NCBI GenBank assembly: GCA_016711325.1
Contig: JADJTH010000001.1
Coordinates: 372,001-436,000 of the forward strand
Direction: 5' to 3'
Origin: Nigerium sp.
GTDB taxonomy: Bacteria; Actinomycetota; Actinomycetes; Propionibacteriales; Propionibacteriaceae
Length of the DNA stretch: 64,000 nt
Below the pieces are notes generated by a model that had not been told where the DNA came from, made no database searches, and saw nothing but the letters and a program-made list of their open reading frames with translations. Position 1 is the first letter of the stretch. Each line of letters starts with the position of its first letter. The translations under genes and the position numbers were made by a program. Positions 1 to 8,800 of this stretch are shown one piece after another.

Positions 1-1562
1 GTTGCCGCATTTGCCTTGTCCTCCGACATCTGCTGGACTGCGGCGCGCGCAGTCGCCAGTTTGGCTCCGACCGTGGAGGCCACTGCTTCTGCGCTCTCTC
101 GGAGGGTGCCTGCGGTCACGGGCTTCCCATTCGCGGTGTCCTGAGCGGCGGCCCGAGCCGCCGCGAGGACATCACATGCTTGACTCGCCCATGCCGGCGG
201 GTCTTCGCCATCCCGCTGTTCTGTGGCGAACTCGTTCGCGCGGGTTAGCTCGGCTTCGTCGAACCTGAGGCTGGAGTTGCGCACCTCGGTGTTCGCGTCG
301 TCCACCTGACGGACAAGCGTTTCATCGAGGAACGTGCGATAGCGAGTCAACAGATTCAAGGCCGTCGGGCTGAGCTCCTGCATGCAGTAGAGACACTTGT
401 CTCCGGCAGTTGGATAGTGCTCGCGGTCAAGATGTTGACGGTACGAGTCTCCCGCAACGATGAACTCCTGCCATTCCCCATCAGCGGGGCCTGGCAACTC
501 CTCCTGACTGAAGAGTTGTTCTCGCGCTTCCGTCCTTCGACCTTCCGCTTCCTGGAGTTTCGCCCGGGCTGACTCGTAGACGGCTGCATCGAAGTTCATT
601 GCCGTTGTAAGAACACCGTGCAGACGATTGAGGTGACGCACCGTCTCCTGTGTACTGGAGAGGATCGCGTCGAGCGAGTTGGAACGGAGTGCCGCGATCT
701 CACCTTCAAGGCGTTCGCGGTCGGCCTCGGCACCGTCGGGTACGGTTGCCAGCGCGTCAAGCTCTGCGAGGTCTGTGGTAGCACCCAGGGTCTCGATCAC
801 GGGATAGACCTTCGTCCCTCGCGTGAACCTTGACAGAAGCGGGTTGCTTCCTGGCGCCAAGGCCTTGACCTCGGTTGCGATCCGCTGCTGAATGCCTTGC
901 AGCCCGGTAGCGACGTGACCAAACAGTGCGAGTTCGGCAGGCGTGTAGACGTAACCCAGATCGCTGTCAACGTGTAGCGAGACTGCGCTCGCGTCGAAGA
1001 CGCTGATGCGCGTGAATGGTGCAAGGCCGGATTCGTCCTTCCACACCACCGAGGAGTCCGTGCCGGACAGTCGGTACTGGATGGTGGCGCTGGGCGACGG
1101 CGGGCTGTCGAGATAGGTGGTGTGCGCGTTCGGCAGGATGTCTTCAGCGGTCCGAACAGCCGAGATGCGCTTCAATATTCGCGCATACCCAGTCTTCCCT
1201 GATCCGTTCTGCCCAAAGAGCACGGTCAGTTCCGGGTCGAAGCCAAGTTCTTGGTCGGCGGCGAGTGCGTTGACACCTTCGATGTTCGCCAGACTAACGA
1301 GTTCAAGAGTCTCTTCGTCCGCCGCATCCGCAGCGGCGAGTTCAAGCTTTGGGACTTCCGGGGCCTCACCATCGCCAAGCCCCTTCTCAGCGAGGAAGGT
1401 GGCGTAAGCGGCGTCCAGCAAGGCATCGCTCGGTGCCTGGCGAGAGAGGATCGTTTCAGCAGTGATCTGACGCACCCATGCGTCCTGCCCGTTCGCCCAA
1501 TCCACCAGCAGGCGTCGGGGCGTCGCATCTCCCAAGTTGACTGAGACCTCATCAGCGGCCAC
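1..1562 (-). CDS. AAA-family ATPase with zinc-hook-like CxxC motif (3' end outside window)
   Basis: The minus-strand frame is open from 1562 to the window edge, so at least 520 residues are present and the C-terminus is missing. I chose the GTG at 1560-1562 because GGAGG lies five bases upstream and there is no ATG near the conserved N-terminus. The Walker A motif GQNGSGKT is at residues 117-124. A long, probably helical region follows, with the motif CLYC at residues 390-393. That order resembles RloC/Rad50-like ATPases, where a CxxC at the tip of a coiled coil forms a zinc hook. In RloC an anticodon nuclease domain follows, but that part lies outside the window. The gene follows the relaxase gene in the same orientation. 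An anti-phage role is an inference. Confidence 0.7.
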   Translation of the reverse strand, partial: MAADEVSVNLGDATPRRLLVDWANGQDAWVRQITAETILSRQAPSDALLDAAYATFLAEKGLGDGEAPEVPKLELAAADAADEETLELVSLANIEGVNALAADQELGFDPELTVLFGQNGSGKTGYARILKRISAVRTAEDILPNAHTTYLDSPPSPSATIQYRLSGTDSSVVWKDESGLAPFTRISVFDASAVSLHVDSDLGYVYTPAELALFGHVATGLQGIQQRIATEVKALAPGSNPLLSRFTRGTKVYPVIETLGATTDLAELDALATVPDGAEADRERLEGEIAALRSNSLDAILSSTQETVRHLNRLHGVLTTAMNFDAAVYESARAKLQEAEGRRTEAREQLFSQEELPGPADGEWQEFIVAGDSYRQHLDREHYPTAGDKCLYCMQELSPTALNLLTRYRTFLDETLVRQVDDANTEVRNSSLRFDEAELTRANEFATEQRDGEDPPAWASQACDVLAAARAAAQDTANGKPVTAGTLRESAEAVASTVGAKLATARAAVQQMSEDKANAA

Positions 1563-1697
1563 GTCCGCCTCCGTCCTGGCGAACGGTGTCAGGAGATACG
1601 TGTCGCCGATCCAGCTCGAACTGTCATGGTGCTGTCCATCATGCCCGAGGAGCCAGGGGTCAGGCTGGACGACACAGCGGACGCGACGCTCCGAAGC

Positions 1698-4600
1698 TCA
1701 TTCTGACTCACAGCGACGGCCGGGGCGCTGGGCGTGAGCGCGTCGGGAGTGTTCTTGGTTGTGTTCGACGCGAGCGATGTTCAGCGTTCGGTCGAGGGCT
1801 GAACGCGCCCGAGCGGCGTCGATCCTCTGCGCGGCCAGCTCGGGTAGGGCGCCGAGGGGTGCGTCTTCAGTGATGCGGTACCGGTCTCGGTAGGCGGCGA
1901 CCACGCGTGCGGACTTGCGCCAGGCTGCGGCTCGTCGTCGGTCGTTTGGCTGCGCCCCAAGAGCATTCGTCCACGGCGCGCTCTCGGTCAGCGCGCCATC
2001 GAGTGCGGCGTCGGCGCGTGCCTCGATCAGTGCCTCTCGCTCGTCGAGGGCTGCTCGCATCTCGGCGCCGATGACTCCGTGCGCCTGTGGGATGAGGCCG
2101 GCGACAAGTCGCGTTGGCTTGCGAGTCCGCCCTGATCCCGCGGGACGTGCAGTCGCACGCTCGACCCGGTAGTGGAGAACGGCGGCGATGTCGTCAGCGT
2201 CGCTGAATCCGCGCGCTGCGACGAGGCGCGGCAGGAGGGCATCGACGTTGTGATGGTTGGCTTCAGCACGGCGGAGTTCAGCCGCGAGCGGGCCGAACGC
2301 GTCGGACTCGATGGCGCTCTCGGCCTGTTCCTCGGTGAGCCCGGAGCCCCGAACGAGAGTGACCCAGCGGTCGCGTTGGGCTGCGGCTGCGATGGTCTCG
2401 TACTCGGCGGCGAGCTGGGCGATCGAGCCCCACTGTTCCTGTTCGGCGACGATGGTCTCGTGTGCCGAGAGCTCGGCACCGCTGTGCTGCAGAACGCCGT
2501 AGAGCACGCTTCGCGCGGTGGCGTGGGGGTCGTCGCCGGGGTGTGGCTGCGCATGATCGTCGGCGCGGTCGAGAGTCACGTAGGCGTGGTTGGAGTGCCG
2601 CCCTCGGGTCATCGCGACGTAGAAGGTCTCCCTCGTCGAGGTCGGTTCAACCAGCACGTGCGCGGTGTCGGTCGTGATGCCTTGCGCTCGGTAGGCGGTG
2701 ACTGCATAGCCGAGATCGACATGCTCGGCCACGTACGAGGCTGGGAGGACGATGCTGCCGCCGAACCTGCGCCCCCGCCTGCGAGGCCCTGATGGTTCCG
2801 TCATCGCGGACGGCAATGCCGGTCCCGTAGTCGCGTGCGATGGTGATGGTCCCGTCGTCGCCGACGGCGGTGATGGTCCAGATGTCGTCGTTGCGCACCC
2901 AGTCCCGCCCTGCCAGGGTGCGCAGGTTCCGGTTGTTGAGTCGCGTGATGACGGTGTCGCCGACGCCGGCGGCGGTGCCGTCGCGCAGCTCGACTTCGCG
3001 GTCGGGGTTCAGTGTCTTGTTGAGGATCAGGTCGGCGCGGGCGCGACGGTTCAGCGTGGTCACGTCTTGATGGGTCTCGGCGATCAGCACCGAGACGAGT
3101 CCGGCGTCGCGGTCGGAGCGCCAAGCGTTGTACGCGGCATCGGTCATGGCCTCGGCGTCGCCGTCGTGGACGCGCTGATGGGCGAGGTAGGTGTCGATGG
3201 CCGGGGTGCGTCCGTGGCGTAGCTCGAGTGAGGCGGTCTTCTCCCAGGCGTGGGTGAAGCGGTGAACGTGGACCAGTTCGGGGGTGTCGGCGCGGTCTCG
3301 GGCGATCATCGCGAATGCTCCGCCGGCGTCCACGGATTGCAGTTGCGCGTAGTCGCCGACCAGCAGGACCTTCGCGCCCGCGTCCTGGACGAGGTGGGTG
3401 ATGCGGTCCAGTGACATGGTGCCGGCCAGGGACGCTTCGTCGATGATGACGAGCTCGCCCGCCTCGAAGGTGGTGCCGTGGACGAGGTGGTTCTGCCACC
3501 ACTTCGCCGTGTTCTCCGTCGCGATCCCGAGATCGTCGGCGAGAACCTGGGCGGCGACCGCTGACGGCGCGAGCCCGACGACGGACCCGGTGCCGTGCTC
3601 GGCTTCCCATGCGCGGCGGAGCGCCTTCATGGCTGTTGTCTTGCCCGCCCCGGCAGGGCCGACCAGCACGTCGAGCATCCGCCCCGACACCGCAATGCGG
3701 GTCAGGGCGTCGGCTTGGTCGTCGCCGAGCATCCGGCCGCCCGCGTCGGGGCTGCGCGTGATCTTCTCGACCGTAGCGAGCGGCACCGTCGGACCGGCCA
3801 TGTTCGCGGCTCGTTCGAGGAGTCTGTCTTCGGCAGCGAGCTGGGACTCGGAGGTGAACACGGTGGCGCTCTTCGGACGGAACACCGAGGTGCCGTCGGG
3901 TCGACGGAACACAACTGGCGAGGCGGCGAGTTCGGGCGGCGTCAGGCGGAGCGAGACGAGTTCGGCGGCGTCGGCGACCATCGCGACGATGGCTTCTCGG
4001 TCCTGCATGGTGGCGAACCGCCAGCCCATTGTCTGCCGGGATGCCTCGGCCATGAGATTCCACCGTCGCCAGGTCGAGCGCTTCTCACCGACGAGTTCGA
4101 CGACTGAACGCCCCATCTCGCCGATCACGTCGAGCGGCACGTCGTCGGCGCGCAGCAGGAGCGTCTTGTTGTTGTCGGTGACTTCGCGTGCCCACGTCGT
4201 CGCGTCCCGCCCCAGGGTCTTCGCGGCGCGGTCCCGCCACTCGGCGGTGAGATCAGCCAGGGATCGGACCTGCTTCTCGGGCCGCGTGGCCAATGTCGCC
4301 TGGGCTCGGAGTTTCATGATGGCTGCCGGTGCCGGGCGTCGTCCGTGCGCTGCGACGTACTCGGCGATGAGGCGATCGGTCTCGGCGTCGATGTGACGGG
4401 CGCGGGTCGAGAACTCGGCGATCAGTTCCTCGGGCACCCCCGTGATCGCCCATGCCGGGTTGTGGTCGCGGCCCATCTCTCGGGCCTCCCACGAGACGCC
4501 GAAAGTGCGCGTCATGTGGTCGGCGAACACCGCTTCGTGTAGCTCGGAGAGGGCGACGACGGCGGCGTGCATCGGTCGGCCGTCGAGCGAGCGCCACTTC

Positions 4601-5319
4601 CCATCGAGGACCGTCTTGGCCTTGTTGCTGATGACCACATGCGTGTGGAGGTGAGGGTCACCGGCGCGGGAGTCGAAGTGATCGAACGCGGTCGCGATAA
4701 GCCCGGTGACATCGACCTGCGCAACCGCACCGTCCCCGGCGGTTGCGCCCGTGCGAGTCGCTGCAACCTCGCGTTCCATGAACGCAACCACCTCCGCAAC
4801 CGCTCGATGATGCGCTTCGCTGATGAGTGCCTGGACCCCGGCGTCGGCGACCGCCCACAACACTGATGCGGACTTCGGAATCGAGAAGGTGAAGTCGAAG
4901 CCCGCGACAGCGCGCCGTGTACTCCGGGCCGTCTCCTCGGCAACGATCTGCGCGACAGCTTCACCCTTGGCGCCGGGGGTCATCGTAGGTTCAAGGCCGG
5001 CGATCCGCGCCTCGATCCGATCTTCCTGGCTCTTGTAGGTCGGGAACGCTCGACCGAGCGGCTCGTCGGTGATCGGATCGTGGCCACTCCCCATCAGTAG
5101 CTGGAGCTGGTGTTCTGATACTCGGTCGCCCACCTGAATCTCGCCCTTGCCCAGGGCCGCTACGCCCGCGCCGAGCCAGCGACCAGGCGGGGTGCCTTCT
5201 TCCATGTAGTAGCGAGTGAGCGGCGTGGAGAGTGGCCTGTTCCCGTCGGCCGCCGCGACCGTCTTGAGCAGGTACTTGTAGCCGTCGCCTGCCGACATCA
5301 CACGCATCGAAACCGTCAT
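1698..5319 (-). pseudogene. MobF-type conjugative relaxase-helicase (TraA/TrwC-like), frameshifted
   Basis: This protein nicks oriT and unwinds plasmid or ICE DNA for conjugation. The ATG at 5319 has GGAGGTGA just upstream. Residues 1-50 carry tyrosines at 14, 16, 37 and 38 as nicking candidates. The HUH metal site HLHTH is at residues 223-227. A RecD/UvrD-like helicase follows, with Walker A GPAGAGKTT near 554-562 and Walker B VIIDEAS. The late helicase motifs, including AYRAQGITTD and VAMTRGRHS, lie in another frame from about 2790 down to 1698. The switch falls at a G run near 2765-2775. The length is one base over a whole number of codons, so a single inserted base explains it. The intact product would be about 1206 residues, normal for the family. 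Confidence 0.85.
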
Positions 5320-5586
5320 GCTCACCTCCGCTGCTGCCGCGCAGGTGAGCACCAACACACGGTGATCTCAGCCGCGGTAGGCCCGGTCTACCTCGATCTG
5401 CAAGAGGCGTGTGGCCTCGGATGGCGGTCGGAGCCGAGGCCGGAGATGGAGGACCTCAGGCGGCGGCAAGCGGGTCTCGGTTGAGCAGCGAGCGCGTGTC
5501 GGAGTCGTGCACCTGACAGGTGACCAGCTCGGCATCAGCCTCCGGATGAGGCGTTGCCGAGGACGACCGTCACCGGAGCAGACTTC
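5320..5586. other. gap between relaxase and methylase, no confident gene
   Basis: These 267 bases separate the divergent relaxase and methylase genes, so they should hold both promoters. Short frames are open on both strands but none has a recognisable product. I see no clear tRNA, terminator or origin repeats. In MobF elements oriT is often near the relaxase start, so this is the natural place to look for it. Confidence 0.3.
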
Positions 5587-6357
5587 ATGCACGACCTCAA
5601 CGCCAGCGGCGGCCCAGGACTCAGGATCGGATCGCTCTTCAGCGGCTACGGCGGCCTCGACCTCGCCGTCGAGCACGTCTTCAACGCCAAGACCGTGTGG
5701 TTCTCCGAACTCAACGAGCCCGTCGCCCGCGTCTTCGCCCGCCACTGGCCCGACGCGCCGAACCTCGGCGACATCACGACCATCGACTGGCGTCAGGTCG
5801 AGCCTGTGGACATCCTTATCGGCGGGTTCCCGTGCCAAGACGTTTCGACGGTAGGCAAGCGCGCCGGTCTCGCCCCGGGTACGCGCTCGGGTCTGTGGGC
5901 GCACATGGCCGTGGCCATCGACGCGCTCCAGCCCGAATGGGTCGTCATCGAGAACGTCCGCGGGCTGCTGTCCTCACCCGCGACACGGCCACCCGCAGAA
6001 GGAGACGACCATGACCGACGCAACCCCGGCGATGCAACCCCCGACGGCGCAACCCTTCGCGGCATGGAACGCGACCCGTGGCATCTGGGAGACAACGCAG
6101 CTCGACCTCTACGGGCTCTCGGCGCCGTTCTCGGCGATCTGGCCGACCTGCGGCTGGATGCACGATGGATCGGCCTACCGGCTTCCCTTGTCGGCGCTCC
6201 TCACCAACGCTTCCGCATCTTCGCCCTCGCCTGGCGCACTGTTCCGCACCCCGCTGGCGACGGACTCATCGCGCGGCGGAGAGACTCTCGATCAGGTGCG
6301 AGCACGACGCGGGACGATCGTGAGCCGCCCCCTTCATTCGGTCCGGACGTTCTGTGA
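5587..6357 (+). CDS. C5-cytosine DNA methyltransferase (Dcm family), truncated by IS3-type element
   Basis: The protein would transfer methyl from SAM to cytosine C5. Motif I is IGSLFSGYGGLDLA, the catalytic motif IV is GGFPCQDVS, motif VI is VVIENVRG and motif VIII is GAPHQRFRIF. ATG 5587 has GGAG eight bases upstream; a TTG 33 bases earlier is an alternative. The target-recognition region and motifs IX and X are missing because the insertion sequence starts near 6329, so the last residues to 6357 are IS-encoded. The enzyme is probably inactive. Positions 6011 onward overlap a second frame with its own conserved-looking sequence. Confidence 0.8.
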   Translation: MHDLNASGGPGLRIGSLFSGYGGLDLAVEHVFNAKTVWFSELNEPVARVFARHWPDAPNLGDITTIDWRQVEPVDILIGGFPCQDVSTVGKRAGLAPGTRSGLWAHMAVAIDALQPEWVVIENVRGLLSSPATRPPAEGDDHDRRNPGDATPDGATLRGMERDPWHLGDNAARPLRALGAVLGDLADLRLDARWIGLPASLVGAPHQRFRIFALAWRTVPHPAGDGLIARRRDSRSGASTTRDDREPPPSFGPDVL

Positions 6358-6376
6358 GTCGTCGGTTTCCATTTGA
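6011..6376 (+). CDS. overlapping +1-frame reading frame inside the methylase gene, truncated by IS3-type element
   Basis: The ATG at 6011 follows AAGGAGACGACC, a good ribosome site placed inside the methylase gene. The frame encodes a Trp/Pro/Ser-rich protein with IWPTCGWMHDGSAYRLPL and LFRTPLATDSSRGG. From memory, similar text occurs in separate small proteins beside cytosine methylases of actinophages and actinobacteria. The last 15 or so codons read into the IS, so the native C-terminus is lost. Both frames appear constrained here, which is unusual. It could instead be a shadow frame with fortuitous composition. Confidence 0.4.
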   Translation: MTDATPAMQPPTAQPFAAWNATRGIWETTQLDLYGLSAPFSAIWPTCGWMHDGSAYRLPLSALLTNASASSPSPGALFRTPLATDSSRGGETLDQVRARRGTIVSRPLHSVRTFCESSVSI

Positions 6377-7154
6377 TGGGTGCACTGCCGAGCGTACTCG
6401 GCTGGGGTTAGGTAGCCGAGCGAGGAGTGCCGGCGGTGGTGGTTGTATTCGTCCTTCCAGTCGCCGATGATGACCTGTGCGTGCAGCAGCGAGTAGAAGC
6501 TGTTGATGTTGAGGCACTCGTCGCGGATCCGGCTGTTGAACGACTCGACGTACCCGTTGCGCCACGGCGAGCCCGGAGGGATGTAGGACAGGCCGGTGCG
6601 GGTGCCGGCCCAGTCGGCCATCGCCTCGCTGATGAACTCCGGCCCGTTGTCCGACCTGAGCACCGCCGGGGCGCCCCGGGCGGCGACGAGGTCCTCGAGG
6701 TGGGCGGTGAGTCGGTCGGCGGTAATCGAGCGCTCCACGAGGCCGCCGATGCACTCCCGGGTGTGTTCGTCGACGATCGAGCAGATCTTGATCGGTCGTC
6801 CGTGCTCGTCGGCGTCGAACTGGAAGTCCACCGCCCACACCACGTTCGGCGCGTCCGCCGTCGGCGCGTCGACGGTCGAGGACCCGACGCGCTTGCGTCG
6901 ACGCCGCTGCGGGACCCGGAGCCCTTCGTCACGCCACAGGCGTTGGATCTTCTTGTGGTTCACCACCCCCCCTCGGCGCGGGCGTCGTGATACGCCCGCC
7001 GATACCCGTAGCGGGGATGGTCCTTCGCCCAGGCGCGCAGCCACTCCCTGAGCGCCCGATCCGGGTCCGCGACCGTGTCGCCCCTGAGCGGTCGCCGGTA
7101 CGCGGAGCGGCTCAGCCCGACCAGACGGCACGCCATCCGTTCGCTCACCCGCAA
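6334..7154 (-). pseudogene. IS3-family transposase OrfB (DDE integrase core), frameshifted
   Basis: The N-terminal part (RMACRLVGLSRSAYRR, DHPRYGYRR) is read from 7154 to about 6965. The frame then changes at a run of C on the plus strand near 6966-6971. The catalytic part follows: VWAVDFQFDADEHG, LRSDNGPEF and the final Glu region PWRNGYVESFN. One missing base would restore a 273-codon frame. The transposase is normally made by -1 frameshifting from orfA. It ends inside the terminal repeat. Confidence 0.75.
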
Positions 7155-7483
7155 CTTGCGCTTGAGGTGATCGACGGCGGCGCGGCGCCTGTCCGGGCTT
7201 GGAAGTTTCCCTCAGCCAGCTCCTTGAGCGCGGCCTTCTCCAGCTCGGCTTCCGCGAGCAGACGCTTCAGGGTCGTGTTCTGCTTCTCCAGCTCCTTCAG
7301 GCGCTTTGCGTCGTCGGCCTTGAGGCCGCCGTACTGGTTCCGCCACCGGTAGTACGTCTGCTCGGACACCCCGAGCTCCCGGCACACCGCCGCGATGTCC
7401 TGACCATCGGTGAGCATCCTGTCGGCCTGCCCGAGCTTACGGACGACCTGCTCCGGGGTGTGACGCTTCCTGCTGTTCGTCAT
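7145..7483 (-). CDS. IS3-family transposase OrfA (helix-turn-helix)
   Basis: This short protein binds the element ends. The start at ATG 7483 gives TNSRKRHTPEQVVRKLGQ, typical of this IS3 subgroup, and the HTH core is DIAAVCRELGVSEQTYYRW. A leucine-rich helix (LKELEKQNTTLKRLLAEAE) follows and would mediate oligomerisation. Its 3' end overlaps orfB by about 10 bases in another frame, as expected for programmed frameshifting around 7170-7200. Confidence 0.8.
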   Translation of the reverse strand: MTNSRKRHTPEQVVRKLGQADRMLTDGQDIAAVCRELGVSEQTYYRWRNQYGGLKADDAKRLKELEKQNTTLKRLLAEAELEKAALKELAEGNFQARTGAAPPSITSSASCG

Positions 7484-7561
7484 GATCTGACCAGTCTCCC
7501 TGCCCGCGACCGCGGGCAACAGGACGACTCTCATAACGACTGGACCTACGAAACGGGGTCA

Positions 7562-8800
7562 GCCCACCTCGCAAACATCCACGAAGAGATCAACCTCCTC
7601 GACATGCTTGAGGATCCAGAACAGGTCTTCGGAGGCGATGCCGAAGACAACCTCGCGCCAATCCAGCGACACCTGTCACGCGCGGGTGGGAGATACATCG
7701 ATGCGATCTCCATACATGCTCAGGCGGCACTTCTGGCGATCTCGCGCAGGTTGAGCATCGAGGAATCCCAGACGCTTCACCAGAACAGCCGGATCGAAGC
7801 ACTGATCAGCGCGATCAGACATCAAAGCGATGCGACCGCTGAGTTGCGCCGCATCGTGAGCGTCTGCGACTTCCTGAGACTCGAACTCCTGGAGTCTGCC
7901 ACCTCTCTCAACGATGCAATGGAGATCACTCGCTCGACACTCGCGGCGAGCGAGGGAAGCCAGCAGGAGTTTCACAAGCGTGCACAACGCCGAGTCGACG
8001 ATGCGTACGAGGACCTTCGGGCCGCGTTCGCCATCGCAATCACCAGCCGGGAGCGGTGGATCGAGAAGGTCGATGTTGACAAGAGCAACAAGGAGATCAA
8101 CCAACTCTGGGATCGAGAGGTGGTCGCGCTCCGGTCGGAACTCGAACGTTCCGCGACTGCCGTAGGTGCGCGCCTGGAAGGCGACCTCAATGGAATCGCT
8201 ATCGACGTCGCCGACGACTGGTCGCATATCAAGAGCCAGGACTTCCGCAACCTTGGAGGCAGAGGCGCAATCTGGGGAAACCGAGCGATCAAGATCGGCG
8301 GTCGGTTCGGCGCTGGACTGGGTGGCCTGGCACTCGGCGCCAAGATTGGTGCAATCATCGGCACTGCACTCGGGCCAGGCCTGGGCAACGCAATCGGTGT
8401 CGTCGTGGGCGCGATCATCGGGCTCGTAAGCGGGCTGCTCGGTCTTAACAAGGCCATCGATTGGCTGGGCGACAGGATCTTCCGGAGTCCAGCAGCGGTT
8501 CGCGAGCGGCGCCGAAACAGGGTCCGCGCCCAGTTATCACCCCTTCTCAAGGAACTGAGCAACAAGGTTGAATCGGCTGGCGAGGATGCTCGACGAGATT
8601 GGCTCAGGGCAATTGACGACGAGTTGGTAAAGAAGTCCGCATCTACTGTGAAGCTCGCGCGGGTACTTGAAGTCCTTGAGCACACCTACACTCGCGGGCT
8701 TGAGACTGCGCTGACACGGGTCGACACAGAGCTAGCCTCGATATTTCATGACGGCCCTGTGTGGGGCTGGTCGGCGCCGGTGGCGTCGAGGTTGTTCTGA
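7562..8800 (+). pseudogene. dynamin-like GTPase remnant (stalk and membrane region only)
   Basis: The frame is open across the IS3 junction, but its first native codons begin at about 7562 with no start codon, so the GTPase domain is gone. What remains is a long helical region (QTLHQNSRIEALISAIRHQ; REVVALRSELERS) and a glycine-zipper hydrophobic segment (GGRFGAGLGGLALGAKIG, GNAIGVVVGAIIGLVSGLLG) near the middle. This matches the membrane paddle of bacterial dynamin-like proteins. A further helical segment ends near 8745, where the IS1380-type element probably begins. Codon use is less GC-biased than that of its neighbours, which suggests a different source. The assignment is by architecture. 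Confidence 0.55.

Larger units (their letters stand above)
6329..7561 (-). mobile_element. IS3-family insertion sequence
   Basis: It has the two-gene layout of the IS3 family (orfA with a helix-turn-helix, orfB with a DDE integrase core). The upstream end reads inward as TGACCCCGTTTCGTAGGTCC (7561 leftward). The other end, near 6329, is a diverged inverted repeat sharing CCCC, GGTCC, CGTT and GAGTCGTC in the same order. Exact ends and target duplication are uncertain. It separates a truncated methylase (left) from a truncated dynamin-like gene (right), so a deletion accompanied or followed insertion. Confidence 0.8.

Noticed and set aside
5368..5904. Minus-strand frame overlapping the methylase start.
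   Set aside because: Most of it is antisense to methylase motifs. The remaining 50 codons have no recognisable content.
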